Origin: a virus
Reading direction: 5' to 3' (one strand)
Virus record (IMG/VR): IMGVR_UViG_3300042923_000311
Span: 1-28,874 of that record
DNA: 28,874 nt
A program made the translations under genes and the position numbers. The notes beneath the pieces were generated by a model. The model was given only the letters and a program-made list of their open reading frames with translations, did not search any database and had not been told where the DNA came from. Shown here piece by piece: positions 15,569 to 23,428 of this stretch (position 1 is its first letter; each line of letters begins with the position of its first letter).

Positions 15569-16471
15569 TTATGCAGCCGGTGTGACGTTGAATTGAACGG
15601 CACCAGAACGACGATCAAATAAGAATACATCGCAGTAGAACCGTTCATAGTACAGATATTTGCCTTTCGTATGTGCGCTTGGTTCTTCCATATTCACAAA
15701 TTCATATTTCATCGGTGCAAGTACGCAAGCCGGATGAACGAGCAGCATATTGATCTGTCCAGCGGTCGGATCAGCAGCAGCACCATTCGTGAAATTGTAT
15801 AGTGTTTTCATACGATTAGATGGAACAACAATGATATCAACATCATCAAGCGAATGAACTGCCCGATTAATATTGCCTGGATTCTGCGTCACGTTTAAAT
15901 AACGCTGCAATTCTTGTGACTCTTTCAGTGTCTTATTCATCTGCGGTGTTACATACAGCTGACGTCCTGCGTCTGGATATTCTGAATCATCCATTTTCAG
16001 CATCATCGCATCAAAGACGCTCAATGCGTTTGCAGTTGTGATTGCCGTATTGTCAATACTTCCAGAACCATCCTTGGCAACCTTTTCAGCATATAGCTTC
16101 GAGATCATATAGTCATCGAGTTCTGGAACCTTATGTTCTGTGTTGTATACATGCTGGATGTTAGCAATTGCGACAGCGAGATTTGTTTCATCGACATCCA
16201 TCGGATCAATAAGCGTTGAAAATTCACGGTCGTGTGTGAGCGATTTCGTTTCAAAGCTGTTGTCCACATTGCGTGCAAATCCAGTGATCGTGTCACGGTT
16301 GACATCTGTTGCACCCTGCGTGTCGATATGTGGAATCTGTACGGTTTTTGCATTGATAAATTTAATTTGTGAATTTGCCGGGCTATTCCACAGCGCACTG
16401 AACATCTGTGGTTTAAAGAATGCCTGAAAAAGTTGCTGATTGAATATTTCAGCATAATTTAATACTGCCAT
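15569..16471 (-). CDS. Major capsid protein
   Basis: A 300-residue major head protein. The N-terminus (MAVLNYAEIFNQQLFQAFF) and the block with TLIDPMDVDETN and SKLYAEKVAKDG are as in capsid proteins of A118-like phages, expected to have the HK97 fold; the C-terminal part ends in RFYCDVFLFDRRSGAVQFNV. It follows the scaffold gene by 20 bases. No long N-terminal delta domain or protease gene is present, so a separate scaffold protein (next gene upstream) does the job. ATG 16471 has AAGGA 11 bases upstream, a rather long spacing. Confidence 0.88.
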   Translation of the reverse strand: MAVLNYAEIFNQQLFQAFFKPQMFSALWNSPANSQIKFINAKTVQIPHIDTQGATDVNRDTITGFARNVDNSFETKSLTHDREFSTLIDPMDVDETNLAVAIANIQHVYNTEHKVPELDDYMISKLYAEKVAKDGSGSIDNTAITTANALSVFDAMMLKMDDSEYPDAGRQLYVTPQMNKTLKESQELQRYLNVTQNPGNINRAVHSLDDVDIIVVPSNRMKTLYNFTNGAAADPTAGQINMLLVHPACVLAPMKYEFVNMEEPSAHTKGKYLYYERFYCDVFLFDRRSGAVQFNVTPAA

Positions 16472-16491
16472 TGCATGACCACTTCCTTAAG

Positions 16492-17082
16492 TTAATTTTG
16501 TTGAATACCAAATGCTTTCAAAAATTGCTGTTTCAATGAATCTGGCGTTTTGTCACCGGCATATTGTTGCTGACCGACGAATTTTGGATGTCCTGGTTCA
16601 GCCGGTGGCGTCTGCTGTGCTCCAAAAATCGGATACTTTTGAAGAACACTGTCAATCGCTGCGCCGATATCCTCGGCTCCTTGAACCATTTTGATGACAT
16701 CATCAACGGCATCAGCGCGCACGCCCTTGCCAAGTGCGGCAATCTTCGCATCAGCAATGGTTTGCGCTGATTTCGATGCTTCGAGTTGCTTTTTCAGTTC
16801 AGCAGTTTCATCTTGCAGGCGTTGTGATTCAGTTTTCTGGCTATCTTGAAATTTTTTAAAATCTGCAAGGCTTTGCTTCGCCGAGTCTAGGCTCTCAACA
16901 CCCAATTCTTTAAGAATGGATGCTCGAATATCATCAGTTGATGGCTGTGGTGTTGGATCTGTCCCTCCTTTGCTTGAATTAGATGGTTGTGGATCACCTC
17001 CTCCCTGTGCTGGTGTTGGCTGTGGATCTGCTGGATCTCCTTCCGCGAAATACTGAAGGTTCAATTTATACGGTTTGGACAT
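16492..17082 (-). CDS. Capsid scaffolding protein (DUF4355-type)
   Basis: A 196-residue scaffold protein. It starts with the family signature KPYKLNLQYFAEGD, followed by a Pro/Gln/Gly-rich disordered stretch (about 15-50), a long coiled coil (about 55-110) and a C-terminal part that ends near FLKAFGIQQN. Scaffold proteins guide procapsid assembly and then leave the shell. AAAGGAGG lies seven bases before ATG 17082, the strongest site nearby, in keeping with high expression. It is preceded by a terminator-like hairpin, so it may have its own promoter or depend on read-through. Confidence 0.85.
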   Translation of the reverse strand: MSKPYKLNLQYFAEGDPADPQPTPAQGGGDPQPSNSSKGGTDPTPQPSTDDIRASILKELGVESLDSAKQSLADFKKFQDSQKTESQRLQDETAELKKQLEASKSAQTIADAKIAALGKGVRADAVDDVIKMVQGAEDIGAAIDSVLQKYPIFGAQQTPPAEPGHPKFVGQQQYAGDKTPDSLKQQFLKAFGIQQN

Positions 17083-17135
17083 GTGAATCCTCCTTTAGGC
17101 ATAAAAAATAAGCCGTTTAACGCCATACTTAGGGC

Positions 17136-17159
17136 AAAATAAAAAGACCCGAAGGTCTT
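17136..17159 (-). terminator. Terminator between the LSM-like gene and the scaffold gene
   Basis: AAGACC and GGTCTT form a 6-bp stem with a TTCG loop, followed by TTTATTTT on the minus strand. The stem overlaps the stop codon of the LSM-like gene. A second, weaker hairpin ending in TTATTTTTT follows at about 17100-17130. The 50 bases to the scaffold gene show no convincing promoter, so this looks like a partial terminator within the head operon. Confidence 0.75.
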
Positions 17160-17376
17160 AGATTAATTCAAGCTTTTTGATTTCGTTTAGATTAAAGTTA
17201 TATCCATAATTCAACTTATCGCTATCGTCGGGGATTAAGTTAATGCTCTCAATGAGATTGTCATCATCGTCAAGCTCCGGTACGTAATTGACCAGATCTC
17301 CGACCAATACGCTACCACTAGTGGTTGTCAGACGCACACGTTTATCAATATAAGGTTTTATCTCACTTAGATTCAT
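17158..17376 (-). CDS. Small Sm/LSM-like protein, possible immunity partner of the Ntox50 domain
   Basis: A 72-residue, acidic protein with a predicted all-beta small barrel: helix, then RVRLTTTSGSVLVGDLVNYV, then an acidic turn ELDDDD, then strands ending in IKKLELI. The opening helix plus GSVLVGDL pattern resembles Sm/LSM folds. It overlaps the end of the toxin-domain minor head gene by 14 bases, with AAGGTGAT before ATG 17376. Small acidic proteins right after a toxin C-terminus are often immunity proteins, so this is a reasonable guess, but it may instead be a head or RNA-binding protein. Not supported by a known family match. Confidence 0.72.
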   Translation of the reverse strand: MNLSEIKPYIDKRVRLTTTSGSVLVGDLVNYVPELDDDDNLIESINLIPDDSDKLNYGYNFNLNEIKKLELI

Positions 17377-18907
17377 CTTTGATCACCTTCGTTGGAAAAA
17401 CATGCACGCCTGTTTTAGAATAGCGAATTTCAAAATTGCCGGTAGCGTGCTCATTGCCGTCCTTATCTACATAATAGCCTATTTTCTTGCCATTTTGTAC
17501 GATTATCTCTTGATTCTTAAAATTAAGATGATCATCAACCATTAATTTGCCTGTTCCAGCATGCTTATTAATCAATTGCTGAACTTCTTCATCGTTGATT
17601 GTTAAGTAGCTTGGTCCATAAGTACCCTTCGCAGAAAGATTTTTCTTATATGCTTCATATGCTGGATCACCAACCATATGGCGTGCTTGTTTTTCGGGAT
17701 TGATCTGTGTCGAAATTGCACCTGACTTAATCTTGTCACGAATCTGCTGCTGCTTCTTTGTCACATCATTTTGATGTTGTTTCAGTAATTCATCATCAGG
17801 CTTGTGCATGATTTGCTCACGCTCATATCTGCGTGTTCGCCCTGTCTGTTTAATAAACTCGCGTAGTTGTGCTTGATTGTTCCTAACATCTGTATTCGCT
17901 TTGGCTATCCCTTTTTCGTTATCCAAAGCCTTCATCATGTCAAGCTTTGTTTTAGACTTACGAATCTGACGTTCTAAATAGCGTTGCTGTTGTGATTGCG
18001 CATATACTGCAGCATTTTCAGCGGCCGGATACGGACTGTATGTCTTACGGCTAACACCAGGTATATAAGGATAACTGACATGACGACAATTACAGCCAAA
18101 CAGTCCAGCTGCTTTACCATAACTTGTACTGGACAATGCCGGATATTTGCTGCTGTTTCCGTTGCGGCTGAATATGTGCCCTTGATACGGTGCACACAAC
18201 GGACGCGCGCCAAGATGACTGCTGACCTCAATTAAATCTAAGTCATAACTATCCATTCGAGACCACTGTGCTTGGTTCGCTATATTATTGCTTATTGTGC
18301 GTGTCACAAGCGGAATGTAACCTTCGATTGACCAATGATGACCAGCTTTATCTATAAGCGCTGGTATGCCCTTATCAGCCCATTCAGCAGACGAATCAGC
18401 TAATGCTTGCTGATGGGTTTTAAAGCCCGTCATGACACTAGCAACAGCCTTAGAAATGATGTCTCTGTATACCTGTTTACTATTTTGCAAGATTGACGAG
18501 TTCACAAGATTGATATTTTGTCGCGCTTGTCGCTGAAAGTTCAGCAATGTCGAAAAGATACGTGGATCTTCGTTAACAGGTGGTGCCTGTTTAATCTTTC
18601 CATCATCAGACAACTTCTTCAAGTATTTTTCCATGTCCTGAATGCTTTGTGTACCGCTGTTTTCGATCAATGCGTTGATTTCCTGTTCTGCCACACCGGA
18701 CATTGTGGAAATTAGCTTGATTACGTCCTTATTCAGATCACCGAGCGCTTGCAACTTCTCAAACTGCCATTTAAGCACATTGTCCTTCGTAACATCCTTA
18801 TCCGTTTTAAGCCGTTCAGCGATGGCTTTGAGAATATCATTTTCAAGCTGTGAGTAAATGTTGATAACCGGCTGTGAGAGTTGATTAAGTTGGAAAGGTG
18901 TAAGCAT
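17363..18907 (-). CDS. Phage minor head protein (min_cap2) with C-terminal Ntox50-type toxin domain
   Basis: A 514-residue protein. Residues about 1-330 match phage minor capsid protein 2 (head morphogenesis, SPP1 gp7-like in role): HHWSIEGYIPLVTRT, then EVSSHLGARPLCAPYQG and GLFGCNCRHVSYPYIPG. A helical linker (about 320-400) leads to residues 402-514, which follow the bacterial toxin 50 pattern: NPEKQARHMVGD, then GYYVDKDGNEHAT, then EIRYSKTGVHVFPTK. That family is a predicted nuclease (RNase) of polymorphic toxin systems and is also found on phage head proteins. A few copies of such proteins enter the head and may be ejected with DNA, so the domain could act in the new host. That role is inference. 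ATG 18907 has GGTGAT nine bases upstream. Confidence 0.88.
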   Translation of the reverse strand: MLTPFQLNQLSQPVINIYSQLENDILKAIAERLKTDKDVTKDNVLKWQFEKLQALGDLNKDVIKLISTMSGVAEQEINALIENSGTQSIQDMEKYLKKLSDDGKIKQAPPVNEDPRIFSTLLNFQRQARQNINLVNSSILQNSKQVYRDIISKAVASVMTGFKTHQQALADSSAEWADKGIPALIDKAGHHWSIEGYIPLVTRTISNNIANQAQWSRMDSYDLDLIEVSSHLGARPLCAPYQGHIFSRNGNSSKYPALSSTSYGKAAGLFGCNCRHVSYPYIPGVSRKTYSPYPAAENAAVYAQSQQQRYLERQIRKSKTKLDMMKALDNEKGIAKANTDVRNNQAQLREFIKQTGRTRRYEREQIMHKPDDELLKQHQNDVTKKQQQIRDKIKSGAISTQINPEKQARHMVGDPAYEAYKKNLSAKGTYGPSYLTINDEEVQQLINKHAGTGKLMVDDHLNFKNQEIIVQNGKKIGYYVDKDGNEHATGNFEIRYSKTGVHVFPTKVIKDESK

Positions 18908-18913
18908 TGATTA

Positions 18914-20503
18914 TCACCGCGTTCCGGATCCATTCGCATTTTCAACACCTAATTCAGCCTTACCGAGTAACTGCTCCATAACAGGTGGCTGTTGCTGGGC
19001 TGTTTCAGCTTTGATCTTCGCTAAGTATTCATTTGCTTGGTCTTCGGTAATGTCAAAGATGCGTTGAATGGCTTCAACCTTTGGCATTAATTCGGCAGCA
19101 ACCAACGTCATATAGAAATTGGCATTCTGTACGCGATCCTCAGCGATAGAGTCATCAAAATCAACCGTTACTTCGTAATTATCGCAACCTGGATTAGGAA
19201 ATATCCCATACAAATCAGCTAATTGAGCAATACAGTCTATCAATTCCTTGATTCCCTGCTCAATCAGCGTCTCATGACTGTTTTTCGTACGGAATGTCTC
19301 TGAATTTTCACTAACGACTTCTGTAGCCGTCTTGACCGCTTGCCCGTCAAAGGTGAATGTACCAGCACTTAATCCCTCTTGCATCGCAAGCATATCAAGC
19401 AATGAATTAATGGCTTTTACATGGTCCTCAACGCGTAGCGAAACAGCCATATCCTTTATCTGTTCAGTATCCATATCTCCAGTTGCTACGGCCTGATAAA
19501 CTTCATCATCCGTATCGAAATAACGTCTAACTTCACCAGATTGTGCATCATAAATAGCACGGATAGCAGAAGCAGGAACAATGATACGGCGCTTTCCCAA
19601 TGTAAACTCACGCTGAAATGAGTCAAATGCAATGTCCAGCGATTTCAACGTATCAATCGAATTGGCAAAAATACTGATGCCAAGTGGAGAAGCTGTTTCA
19701 AAGTTGTTGGCAATGTTTGGCTTAAAATAGACGAATAATGGACGCGTCAGTCCTTTAATTGGTATGTCCTCTTCCATGTCTTCAAACAGCAAAGACAATG
19801 GGACTTTAACGCCTAGATCATCTGGACTCATGCTCTGATACAACTCATTGCGTATGTGATATGTGTCTCCGTCCCATGTATGCCACTCAAGATGTGTGTA
19901 ATATTTGTCGCCCTTACGTGTCATATCCATGAAAACGCCAGCTGTCACATCATCATTGTTGGATTCAACGGGCAGGAAATTTTGTGCCGTCACCCACGCA
20001 ATTTTGATCTTGCCTTTGTCCACATATGGCTTAGCAACCATTCCACCCATTGCAAACATGTACTCAAGATATCTCTGAAACAATTTCATGAAATGATTAT
20101 CATTAAGTACATTCATCACGTTTGCTGAGAACTGTTTAATCTCCGGAGTGACTTTGATATCTCCGCTTTCATCAGGCTGGTCGTCCACGGATCCGATGTT
20201 AATCTTGCACTTTTCATTAAAAACAAGTGCCGCCATTCGTTCAGCCGATTTCTTTGGCATTTTGAGAGACGCTCGGCGCCTGTGGTGCCGTTTTCCAGTG
20301 GCATCAATGTACGATGTCTCATGATATGGAATGCCGTCATATTTGCCGAGATAGCCACGATAAAGTGAACGCCAGTCAAGAATACGGCCATACATCCACT
20401 GTGATTCAATGACGGCAGCAAACTGCGTCACATTGTTAATTGTTGCAAGTAATCCCATGCGTGCTAACACCCCCTTTATCGCCGCTCCAATCTTGGCGAA
20501 CAT
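18914..20503 (-). CDS. Portal protein (A118/SPP1 gp6 type)
   Basis: A 529-residue portal protein of the A118-type group. Typical segments are WRSLYRGYLGKYDGIPYHET near residue 45, the KMPKKSAERMAALVFNEKC block near 80-100, and FDSFQREFTLGKRRIIVPAS near 290. It forms the dodecameric ring at the head vertex through which DNA is packaged and to which the adaptor binds. AAGGAGG lies seven bases before ATG 20503. The order terS-terL-portal-minor head is standard for this type. Last residues are rich in Gly and Asn and disordered. Confidence 0.93.
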   Translation of the reverse strand: MFAKIGAAIKGVLARMGLLATINNVTQFAAVIESQWMYGRILDWRSLYRGYLGKYDGIPYHETSYIDATGKRHHRRRASLKMPKKSAERMAALVFNEKCKINIGSVDDQPDESGDIKVTPEIKQFSANVMNVLNDNHFMKLFQRYLEYMFAMGGMVAKPYVDKGKIKIAWVTAQNFLPVESNNDDVTAGVFMDMTRKGDKYYTHLEWHTWDGDTYHIRNELYQSMSPDDLGVKVPLSLLFEDMEEDIPIKGLTRPLFVYFKPNIANNFETASPLGISIFANSIDTLKSLDIAFDSFQREFTLGKRRIIVPASAIRAIYDAQSGEVRRYFDTDDEVYQAVATGDMDTEQIKDMAVSLRVEDHVKAINSLLDMLAMQEGLSAGTFTFDGQAVKTATEVVSENSETFRTKNSHETLIEQGIKELIDCIAQLADLYGIFPNPGCDNYEVTVDFDDSIAEDRVQNANFYMTLVAAELMPKVEAIQRIFDITEDQANEYLAKIKAETAQQQPPVMEQLLGKAELGVENANGSGTR

Positions 20504-20515
20504 CGCACCACCTCC

Positions 20516-21814
20516 TTATATGCCGACATAATGCCGATAGAAATAGTTGCAGGCATAGCGTGCTTCGTCCATCGCGTGGTTGTTCTTGTCCACTGGTTTT
20601 CCGTTATCATCACGGACGTACAAACCAATCTCTTTGATGAAATGGTAATGGTCGTATTTACTATCTGGTGGATTGACCAATAAAAAACGCCGCTCAGAAA
20701 TGAGCGACTGCATGCGTTCAATGCCAACCTCAAGACCCTTTGCTGATCCCTTGATGTCATGGGCATTGTTATCCGCTTTGTATGTCTCAATGCCGACTAA
20801 ACGTAGTTCTTCACGTAAGGAACGCGCTGCCGGATCGATAAAGACGTTGTTATAAAATAGATTGAATGTTTTATGGCACCAGTCCACGAATACTTTGATT
20901 TCTCGTGCATAGGTGGACATGGCTTTGACTTGTCCTGTTTCATTTCCGCTATGGTAAAAGTTTGCTACACGGTTCAAATAGGTTATAAAACCTCGACCTT
21001 TTTCATTCGGCACTTGCGTAACAATCCAGCAAGCGATTGTCGTCGCGTCACCCTGTCCAGCATCACCTGTAAAGAACATTTCAACCGGATCTCCAATAAG
21101 CGTTTCCTTGACGTTCTCGTGCATGTCGAACATGCCGTAAATGACGCCTTCAGGAAGCACACGCTCGCCTAACCAGTCTCGGTGATACAGATAGCTGTTT
21201 TTAATCAGCGTGTCATGCAATTCCTGCTTACGTTCTTCAGTAAGAATCGGGTTGTCATTGACATCCCAATGCGTCCAGCGTGTGTTCTGAACATCGAACA
21301 CATCGGAAATAACTGGATCATTCGGTGCTGGTGGGTTCAAGTCTGCCAAGTGATAGCGCATCTTTGCCGCAAATGTACGTCGAAAGCACTCTTGAATCAT
21401 GTCCATGTGCAGCAAATTGATTTCACAGAATACCACGGACCCGAGTGACATACCTGTGATTGCCCCGACGCTGTTTGACTTCGCTCCACCTTTGTAATAG
21501 ACACGCTTGTCACCGTTAGGTGTATGAATCAGTAAGTGATCACCATGCTCATCGTGCCTAATCTCGGACAGTCCACTGAAGATATGCATCAGTCCGGTAC
21601 CGTCACCATCAATGAATAGCCTGAATGCCTGCTCCTGATTGTACGCCGTGACCAAGTGGTTACTGTCCGGCGTCATCGTCAGGAACTCAGCATATCGGAA
21701 GTGTCCAGCAGTTGTTTTTCCGCTTCTTGGTGTCCCCTCGTTGACTTCTAACGTGTGATCAAATGGGGCTCGGATAATCTTTAACTGTTTATCTGAAAAC
21801 TTAATCTTGCCCAT
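20516..21814 (-). CDS. terL: Terminase large subunit
   Basis: A 432-residue PBSX/A118-type terminase: an ATPase that packages DNA and a nuclease that cuts it. Walker A is EGTPRSGKTTAG near residue 27. The expected Walker B place reads SLGSVVFCEINLL, keeping the catalytic Glu but with Cys where an Asp is usual. The coupling motif is LADLNPPAPNDPV. Nuclease-domain acidic residues are in TGDAGQGDAT, FIDPAARSLREE and NHAMDEARYA. The ATG at 21814 is preferred over ATG 21829 because GGTGGTGG lies just before it and family members begin near this point. It overlaps terS by 14 bases. Confidence 0.93.
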   Translation of the reverse strand: MGKIKFSDKQLKIIRAPFDHTLEVNEGTPRSGKTTAGHFRYAEFLTMTPDSNHLVTAYNQEQAFRLFIDGDGTGLMHIFSGLSEIRHDEHGDHLLIHTPNGDKRVYYKGGAKSNSVGAITGMSLGSVVFCEINLLHMDMIQECFRRTFAAKMRYHLADLNPPAPNDPVISDVFDVQNTRWTHWDVNDNPILTEERKQELHDTLIKNSYLYHRDWLGERVLPEGVIYGMFDMHENVKETLIGDPVEMFFTGDAGQGDATTIACWIVTQVPNEKGRGFITYLNRVANFYHSGNETGQVKAMSTYAREIKVFVDWCHKTFNLFYNNVFIDPAARSLREELRLVGIETYKADNNAHDIKGSAKGLEVGIERMQSLISERRFLLVNPPDSKYDHYHFIKEIGLYVRDDNGKPVDKNNHAMDEARYACNYFYRHYVGI

Positions 21815-22379
21815 TCGTACCACCACCATTCAATGCATCAACAAGTGCATCAAGCAGCGACGTATCGGCTTTTACGCCTTTTATGAGCGATGCCCGCGCC
21901 TTTGTGAGTTCCGTATTTGCCTTTGTTTGCTCGATTCGCTGACTGGTTAACTCTGATGTGTTTCCAGCATTAAATATCCGCAGAAGCAATTCTGATGCCT
22001 TTGTGACATCAGATACTTTTGTAGTGATTGGAACTTTTTCAACATGATCTGCATACACAATCTTTTCATACGGACCTTTGGCACCCATGACCTCGATTGT
22101 CTCAGGTTTTTTAACTGTAATTAAAGCATAATCTGGCTGCTCACGTCTCAAGATTGATGCCAATGTTTGCAAGACTTCTTTTTGAGTCGCCAATGACTGT
22201 TCATCAAGTAGTTTTAACCTTGCATCGATATATTCCTTGATGTCAGGTTTCGTAAGGTTCTCTGATCCTATAGATCGTGCTGTCTTTTTACTATACCCCG
22301 CATCAATCGCCGCCTGCGTGGCGTTTCCTGTCTTGATGTACTCATCTGCAAATCGCTTTTGTTTCTCTGTTAGACTCAT
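21801..22379 (-). CDS. terS: Terminase small subunit
   Basis: A 192-residue Terminase_2 family protein. The N-terminus is the DNA-binding helix-turn-helix (LTEKQKRFADEYIKTGNATQ, then AAIDAGYSKKTARSIGSE); the middle is an oligomerisation region and the C-terminus, ending KADTSLLDALVDALNGG, should contact TerL. It recognises the packaging start site. Start ATG 22379 has only a weak ribosome motif (TGGGAT, nine bases upstream). It overlaps terL. Directly upstream lie a terminator (22410-22436) and a five-unit 11-bp repeat array (22477-22531) which could be the packaging or regulatory site. Confidence 0.92.
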   Translation of the reverse strand: MSLTEKQKRFADEYIKTGNATQAAIDAGYSKKTARSIGSENLTKPDIKEYIDARLKLLDEQSLATQKEVLQTLASILRREQPDYALITVKKPETIEVMGAKGPYEKIVYADHVEKVPITTKVSDVTKASELLLRIFNAGNTSELTSQRIEQTKANTELTKARASLIKGVKADTSLLDALVDALNGGGTNGQD

Positions 22380-22409
22380 TTACATCAATCCCAACAGCTC
22401 CTTTTGAGC

Positions 22410-22436
22410 AAAATAAAAAGGACGCCTAAGCGTCCC
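22410..22436 (-). terminator. Terminator in the leader of terS
   Basis: GGACGC and GCGTCC form a perfect 6-bp GC-rich stem with loop TTAG, followed by TTTTTATTTT on the minus strand, just 30 bases before the terS start. That distance leaves no room for a promoter between it and terS. It separates the regulator genes from the late genes. Late expression must cross it, which suggests antitermination or partial read-through. Confidence 0.85.
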
Positions 22437-22476
22437 TATCCGTTATTATTCACAATACCATCATAACAGGATAATT

Positions 22477-22531
22477 GTTCCATGATCGGTCACTATTCAG
22501 CCATTATTCTGTCGTTTTTCGGTCACTTTTC
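22477..22531 (-). repeat. Five tandem degenerate 11-bp repeats upstream of terS
   Basis: Read on the minus strand the units are GAAAAGTGACC, GAAAAACGACA, GAATAATGGCT, GAATAGTGACC and GATCATGGAAC, exactly 11 bases each and phased with the DNA helix. The first unit overlaps the stop of the zinc-finger gene. Consensus is roughly GAAWARYGRCH. A protein could bind one face of the helix here: TerS (as a packaging site) or the ArpU-type late regulator. Confidence 0.75.
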
Positions 22532-22801
22532 ATCTATGTCAGTAATTATCGTTTTTCCTTCAGCTAATCTCTCTTTTTTCTTTTTTAAAACTAAATCAAC
22601 GCATAAACCAACGCATTCATCACAAATATAAACATTTCCACCTGCGATTAGAATTTCGACATTATCCTGTGATTTACCACAAAAACTGCAGTGCAGCCTG
22701 TCATCTCTAAAATGATGTGGTTTTAACAATTCATCATATCGTTTGGCTTTTTCAATCGTTTTATAAAATGCCGATTGAAGTTCTTTTTCATCCGGACGCA
22801 T
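22523..22801 (-). CDS. Stand-alone ClpX-type C4 zinc finger protein
   Basis: A 92-residue protein. Residues about 37-70 match the N-terminal zinc-binding domain of ClpX ([18 protein letters not shown], then [14 protein letters not shown]) with all four cysteines in place. The AAA+ part is absent. The N-terminus ([14 protein letters not shown]) is helical and the C-terminus a basic helix followed by an acidic tail. In ClpX this domain dimerises and docks adaptors and substrates such as SspB, so a free copy could modulate or recruit host ClpXP. That is inference. ATG 22801 has AGGTGG seven bases upstream and lies just after the arpU stop (TAGATATG); an earlier ATG at 22819 lies inside arpU and is less likely. 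Confidence 0.83.
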   Translation of the reverse strand: MRPDEKELQSAFYKTIEKAKRYDELLKPHHFRDDRLHCSFCGKSQDNVEILIAGGNVYICDECVGLCVDLVLKKKKERLAEGKTIITDIDEK

Positions 22802-22803
22802 AT

Positions 22804-23250
22804 CTAACCCACCTCGCACTCGTTTTCACAATATACTTCAATTCTAAGCGCAAATGCCAACTTATAAAAGGCTCTATTTCGCTTGCGGTAATATGTTTTT
22901 TCTGACATTCCAAGATCCATGTACGCCATGTAATCCGTGCATTCGTCTGTTTTCATGTATCTGTTAATAATGATTGACTGTTCTGTGCTGTTCAAACGGC
23001 TCACAGCCCACCGTACACGCTTCAAATACCATTCCCGATGTGATTTACCGTCAACATTAAATATTGCTGCATCCTCGGTACTGGAATGGAATGCATTGGT
23101 ATTTGATGGAGGAACAATACTCCATGACGCAGTGACTTTTGGTATCTTGATCTCTGGTTCACGCAAAATATACAGTTGGTACCTCTCAAGGGCTTCTTTT
23201 ACGGCTTCGATTGTTTTCTGTTTGTCTATGTCTCTAAATAGGCTTTGCAT
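22804..23250 (-). CDS. arpU: ArpU-type late gene regulator
   Basis: A 148-residue protein of the ArpU/phage transcriptional activator family. The C-terminal half has a sigma-like helix-turn-helix ([17 protein letters not shown], then [20 protein letters not shown]), as in ArpU and RinA, which activate late operons (morphogenesis and lysis). The N-terminal half is variable. GGGAGGG lies eight bases before ATG 23250. It sits directly upstream of the zinc-finger gene and the terS region, the standard place for these regulators, so it probably acts on the terS leader or the nearby repeats. Confidence 0.87.
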   Translation of the reverse strand: MQSLFRDIDKQKTIEAVKEALERYQLYILREPEIKIPKVTASWSIVPPSNTNAFHSSTEDAAIFNVDGKSHREWYLKRVRWAVSRLNSTEQSIIINRYMKTDECTDYMAYMDLGMSEKTYYRKRNRAFYKLAFALRIEVYCENECEVG

Positions 23251-23269
23251 ACGGTTATCCCTCCCGTTA

Positions 23270-23278
23270 TGGTAGAAT
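23270..23278 (+). promoter_or_regulatory. Possible plus-strand extended -10 promoter
   Basis: TGGTAGAAT fits an extended -10 (TGnTAnAAT) on the strand opposite to the genes. An alternative pairing is TTGCAT at 23245-23250 with TATGGT 17 bases later. It lies 13 bases before a plus-strand terminator and would give a transcript of only about 30 nt. Weak evidence. Confidence 0.3.
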
Positions 23279-23290
23279 AGTTTTAGGGTG

Positions 23291-23313
23291 CCGGGAGAGA
23301 TTCCGGTTTTTTT
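23291..23313 (+). terminator. Plus-strand rho-independent terminator opposite the arpU leader
   Basis: CCGGGA and TTCCGG form a 6-bp stem (with one G-T pair) around a GAGA loop, followed by seven T on the plus strand. On the minus strand no T-run follows, so it is directional. All genes here are on the minus strand, so it must end an antisense transcript or shield the region from opposing transcription. Confidence 0.7.
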
Positions 23314-23315
23314 AT

Positions 23316-23426
23316 TTACAGATTGTACGGAATTTCAGCAAGTTCTTCATGCACGTCTTCGTCACTCATTGCATCCACGTCTTCGTGGTCGTATCCTGCT
23401 TCCACAAGCATTTTTCTTTCATCCAT
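23316..23426 (-). CDS. 36-residue acidic protein
   Basis: A very small gene with a clear ribosome site (AGGAG eight bases before ATG 23426) that begins just after the stop of the preceding gene. The protein is strongly acidic (YDHEDVDAMSDEDVHEELAE) and predicted helical. No family is recognised. Short, acidic phage proteins of this kind sometimes mimic DNA or inhibit host enzymes, but nothing specific can be claimed. Confidence 0.65.
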   Translation of the reverse strand: MDERKMLVEAGYDHEDVDAMSDEDVHEELAEIPYNL

Positions 23427-23428
23427 TT

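Noticed and set aside
17083-17135. Promoter for the scaffold and major capsid genes
   Set aside because: TTGCCC and AT-rich stretches are present but no convincing -35/-10 pair at 16-18 bases; left unannotated.
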